Shown here: piece by piece, positions 5,402-8,023 of the stretch
Layout: every line of letters begins with the position of its first letter
Numbering within the stretch: position 1 is the first letter of the stretch
Origin: an uncultured Clostridia bacterium
GTDB taxonomy: Bacteria > Bacillota > Clostridia > Saccharofermentanales > DTU023
Assembly: GCA_947254895.1 (NCBI GenBank)
Contig: CAMYEY010000060.1
Location: 1 to 8,023, forward strand
Direction: 5' to 3'
DNA: 8,023 nt
Made by a program: the position numbers and the translations under genes
Notes under the pieces: model-generated
Database searches by the model: none
What the model saw: only the letters and a program-made list of their open reading frames with translations
What the model was told of the DNA's origin: nothing

Positions 5402-8023
5402 TTATTTTTTCTTTTTATCAAATTGCGATTCATCTGGCATATCTACTTCTGTGAAACCACTTTTACCATAATAAGCATTGAGGTACATTTGTTTAATTTC
5501 GCTCATCAAGGGGTAGCGGGGGTTTGCTCCCGTACATTGGTCATCAAAAGCATTTTCGACCATTTCGTCCAGTGTTGCCAAGAAGTCTTTTTCAGAAACC
5601 CCATACTCTTTAATCGAATCCTTGATACCTATGTGCTTACGTAATTTTTTAAATTCAGCAATTAAACTTTCCAGCTTTTCCTGGTCATTCTTGCCAGGGA
5701 GGCCCAAACGTTCTGCCACCTGAGCATACTTGCGGAGAGTCTTGGGATACTCATATTGAGAGAAGGTACCCATCTTAACCGGTCTTTCACTGGCATTAAA
5801 CCGTATAACCTGCTCCAACAAGAGGGCGTTTGCAATACCGTGGGTTATGTGGTGGTAGGCACCCAACTTATGGGCCAGGGAGTGGGAAATGCCGAGGAAG
5901 GCGTTACCAAAAGCCATACCAGCCATACAAGCTGCATTAGCCATCTTTTCTCTAGCTTCAAGGTCAGTCGTTCCTGCATCATAACAGCGCGGTAGATAAT
6001 CAAAGCACAGTTGTAAGGAGTGAATGGCAATACCGTCAGTATAGTCACTGCTCATCACAGAAGCCAAGGCTTCTGCACAGTGGGTAACAACATCAATACC
6101 GGAAGCTGCAGTTAACCCCTTGGGAGCTGTCATATGGTAGTCAACATCGATGATAGCCATATGAGGTAAAATCTCATAATCAGCTAATGGGTACTTAACC
6201 TTCGTTTTTTCATCCGTTATAACGGAGAAGGGTGTAACTTCTGAACCGGTGCCTGCCGATGTTGGTACAGCGATAAAGTAGGCTTTTTTACCCAGTTTGG
6301 GGAACCTGTAAACCCGCTTTCTAATATCAAGGAAACGTGTAGCCATATCTTCAAAGTTAGCCTCTGGGTGTTCATATAGTACCCACATGATTTTGGCTGC
6401 ATCCATGGCTGAACCACCACCAAGAGCTATGATAGTATCAGGTGCAAACTGTCTCAATTGTTCCGTTCCTTCATAAACGGAGGCCAGGGTGGGGTCAGGT
6501 TGAATGTTAAAGAAAGTTTGGTGGGCAATACCCATTTCATCTAACCGTTTACTAATAGTGTCAACAAAACCATTTTTGTACAAAAATTCATCAGTAACAA
6601 TAAATGCTCGTTTCTTATTTTCTTCCTTAAGCTCTTGCAGGGCCACCGGTAAGCAGCCTTTTTTGAAGTAAACTTTGGGTGGGACGCGGAACCACAGCAT
6701 ATTTTCTCTCCTCTCAGCAACCGTTTTAATATTGAGTAGGTGTTTGACCCCAACGTTTTCGCTAACGGAGTTACCTCCCCAAGAACCACAACCCAGGGTC
6801 AAGGAGGGGGTCAGCTTAAAGTTGTATAGGTCACCTATGCCGCCTTGAGAAGACGGTGTATTAACCAGGATCCGGCAGGTTTTCATCCGGCTGATAAATT
6901 CATCAAGGGTATCAGCTGCCAATCGTTCATTGAGGTAAATTGCTGATGTATGTCCGTAACCCCCATCACCAATAAGAGCCTCAGCCTTAGTAAAGGCATC
7001 TTGTGGGTTTTTGGTTTTGTACATAGCCAAAACCGGAGAAAGTTTTTCATGGGCAAACTCTTCTGACAGGTCAACTGACTCGACTTCACCAATCAAGATT
7101 TTGCTACCACTTGGTACTTTAAATCCTGCTAATTCTGCTATCGTAGCTGCTGATTGACCGACGATTTTAGCATTGAGGGCACCATTTATCAGAATAGTCT
7201 TACGGACTTTATCCAGTTCCTTTTCGTTAAGGAAGTAGCAGCCCCTCTTTGCAAATTCTCTTCTCACCTCAGCATAGATCCCGGCATCAACCAGGACAGA
7301 TTGCTCAGAAGCACAGATCATACCATTATCAAAAGTTTTGGAATGGATAATGGAGTTAACGGCTAATTGAATATCGGCAGTTTTATCAATGATTGCCGGT
7401 GTATTACCAGCTCCAACACCCAAAGCAGGTTTGCCGGAAGAGTAAGCAGCGCGAACCATACCGGGTCCACCGGTGGCTAAAATCGTATCGCACCGTCTCA
7501 TCAACTCATTGGTCAATTCCAAGGAGGGTACGTCTATCCAATCAACAATTCCCTCGGGTGCCCCAGCTTTAACAGCAGCGTCTAAAACAATCCTAGCAGC
7601 CTCAACTGTCGATTCTTTAGCCCTTGGGTGGGGTGAAATGATGATAGCATTTCTCGTTTTTAAAGCGATGAGGCATTTAAATATAGCTGTTGATGTCGGA
7701 TTTGTAGTTGGAATAATAGCTGCAATAACACCTATGGGCTCTGCTATGACCTTGTTACCATAGGCCTTGTCCTCTGCTATCACACCACAAGTTTTAGCTT
7801 TTCTATAAGCATTGTAGATATGCTCAGAAGCATAGTTGTTTTTGATCACCTTGTCTTCTACTATGCCCATGCCGGTTTCTGCTACAGCCTGTTTGGCCAA
7901 CGGTAACCGGGCTTTGTTTGCTGCCATAGCAGCTGCCAGGAAAATTTCGTCCACTTTTTCTTGTGTAAATGTCGCAAATTCCGCCTGGGCCTTTCTTACC
8001 CTTGTTAAGGCCTTCTTCAGGTC
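5402..8023 (-). CDS. adhE: Bifunctional aldehyde-alcohol dehydrogenase AdhE (5' end missing)
   Basis: Fused CoA-acylating acetaldehyde dehydrogenase and iron-dependent alcohol dehydrogenase, reducing acetyl-CoA to ethanol with two NADH in fermentation; family members assemble into cytosolic filaments called spirosomes. The frame is open to the window edge, giving 873 visible residues. The catalytic cysteine is in NGMICASEQS (visible residue 237). The nucleotide-binding segment of the first domain includes TGGPGMVRAA and GVGAGNTPA. The ADH domain has GGGSAMDAAK (about 535-544) and four iron ligands at visible positions Asp644, His648, His714 and His728. All five catalytic or metal residues sit exactly nine below their E. 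coli counterparts (Cys246, Asp653, His657, His723, His737), so about nine residues are missing. A GTG at 7952-7954 is internal, because family-like sequence (ALTRVRKAQAEFATFTQEKV) precedes it. The gene ends DKKKK and leads into the kinase gene. Its promoter is outside the window. Confidence 0.97.
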   Translation of the reverse strand, partial: DLKKALTRVRKAQAEFATFTQEKVDEIFLAAAMAANKARLPLAKQAVAETGMGIVEDKVIKNNYASEHIYNAYRKAKTCGVIAEDKAYGNKVIAEPIGVIAAIIPTTNPTSTAIFKCLIALKTRNAIIISPHPRAKESTVEAARIVLDAAVKAGAPEGIVDWIDVPSLELTNELMRRCDTILATGGPGMVRAAYSSGKPALGVGAGNTPAIIDKTADIQLAVNSIIHSKTFDNGMICASEQSVLVDAGIYAEVRREFAKRGCYFLNEKELDKVRKTILINGALNAKIVGQSAATIAELAGFKVPSGSKILIGEVESVDLSEEFAHEKLSPVLAMYKTKNPQDAFTKAEALIGDGGYGHTSAIYLNERLAADTLDEFISRMKTCRILVNTPSSQGGIGDLYNFKLTPSLTLGCGSWGGNSVSENVGVKHLLNIKTVAERRENMLWFRVPPKVYFKKGCLPVALQELKEENKKRAFIVTDEFLYKNGFVDTISKRLDEMGIAHQTFFNIQPDPTLASVYEGTEQLRQFAPDTIIALGGGSAMDAAKIMWVLYEHPEANFEDMATRFLDIRKRVYRFPKLGKKAYFIAVPTSAGTGSEVTPFSVITDEKTKVKYPLADYEILPHMAIIDVDYHMTAPKGLTAASGIDVVTHCAEALASVMSSDYTDGIAIHSLQLCFDYLPRCYDAGTTDLEAREKMANAACMAGMAFGNAFLGISHSLAHKLGAYHHITHGIANALLLEQVIRFNASERPVKMGTFSQYEYPKTLRKYAQVAERLGLPGKNDQEKLESLIAEFKKLRKHIGIKDSIKEYGVSEKDFLATLDEMVENAFDDQCTGANPRYPLMSEIKQMYLNAYYGKSGFTEVDMPDESQFDKKKK

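Noticed and set aside
7473..7763. 96-codon open frame on the plus strand with hydrophobic composition
   Set aside because: Antisense to the N-terminal aldehyde dehydrogenase domain of adhE; alanine-rich coding sequence readily gives such shadows.

Overview
The window looks like a chromosomal stretch from an anaerobic, fermentative member of the Bacillota, probably Clostridia. The grounds are a tRNA-sensing T-box leader, strong GGAGG-type ribosome binding sites, a fused aldehyde/alcohol dehydrogenase (AdhE), a QueT-type queuosine-precursor transporter and moderate GC. A genus cannot be named from the sequence alone. Every supported gene lies on the minus strand, so transcription runs from high to low coordinates. 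I saw no insertion sequence, phage gene, CRISPR array, tRNA or rRNA.

Layout in transcription order. (1) 8023-5402: adhE, cut by the window edge and lacking only about nine N-terminal residues. (2) 5380-4631: a 249-residue aminoglycoside-phosphotransferase-like kinase starting 21 bases after the adhE stop, with its own Shine-Dalgarno. The pair ends at a long hairpin terminator (about 4547-4614). (3) 4540-4118: a sigma-A promoter (TTGCAT-17-TATAAT) and a complete T-box leader with an isoleucine AUC specifier, an antiterminator and a competing intrinsic terminator. (4) 4010-843: ileS, an isoleucyl-tRNA synthetase of the long, eukaryote-like IleRS2 type. (5) 842-709: a structured 134-base intergenic leader with three hairpins, mutually exclusive pairings and a possible internal promoter. 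(6) 708-115: queT. (7) 111-1: an open frame that may be the start of another gene leaving the window.

Functionally there are two units. The adhE-kinase unit joins the last steps of fermentation (acetyl-CoA to acetaldehyde to ethanol, regenerating NAD+) to a small-molecule kinase of unknown substrate. The ileS-queT unit is translation-related: IleRS charges tRNA-Ile under control of uncharged tRNA-Ile, and QueT imports a precursor for the queuosine modification of tRNA anticodons. Whether queT is read mainly from the T-box transcript or from its own regulated leader is the main open question.

Most of the window is ordinary core metabolism. The parts worth a second look are the queT leader (possible preQ1-type riboswitch not matching a class I can recall), the adhE-linked kinase, a hydrophilic insertion in QueT, and a long-range complementarity inside the T-box leader. 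I found no convincing wholly new system.
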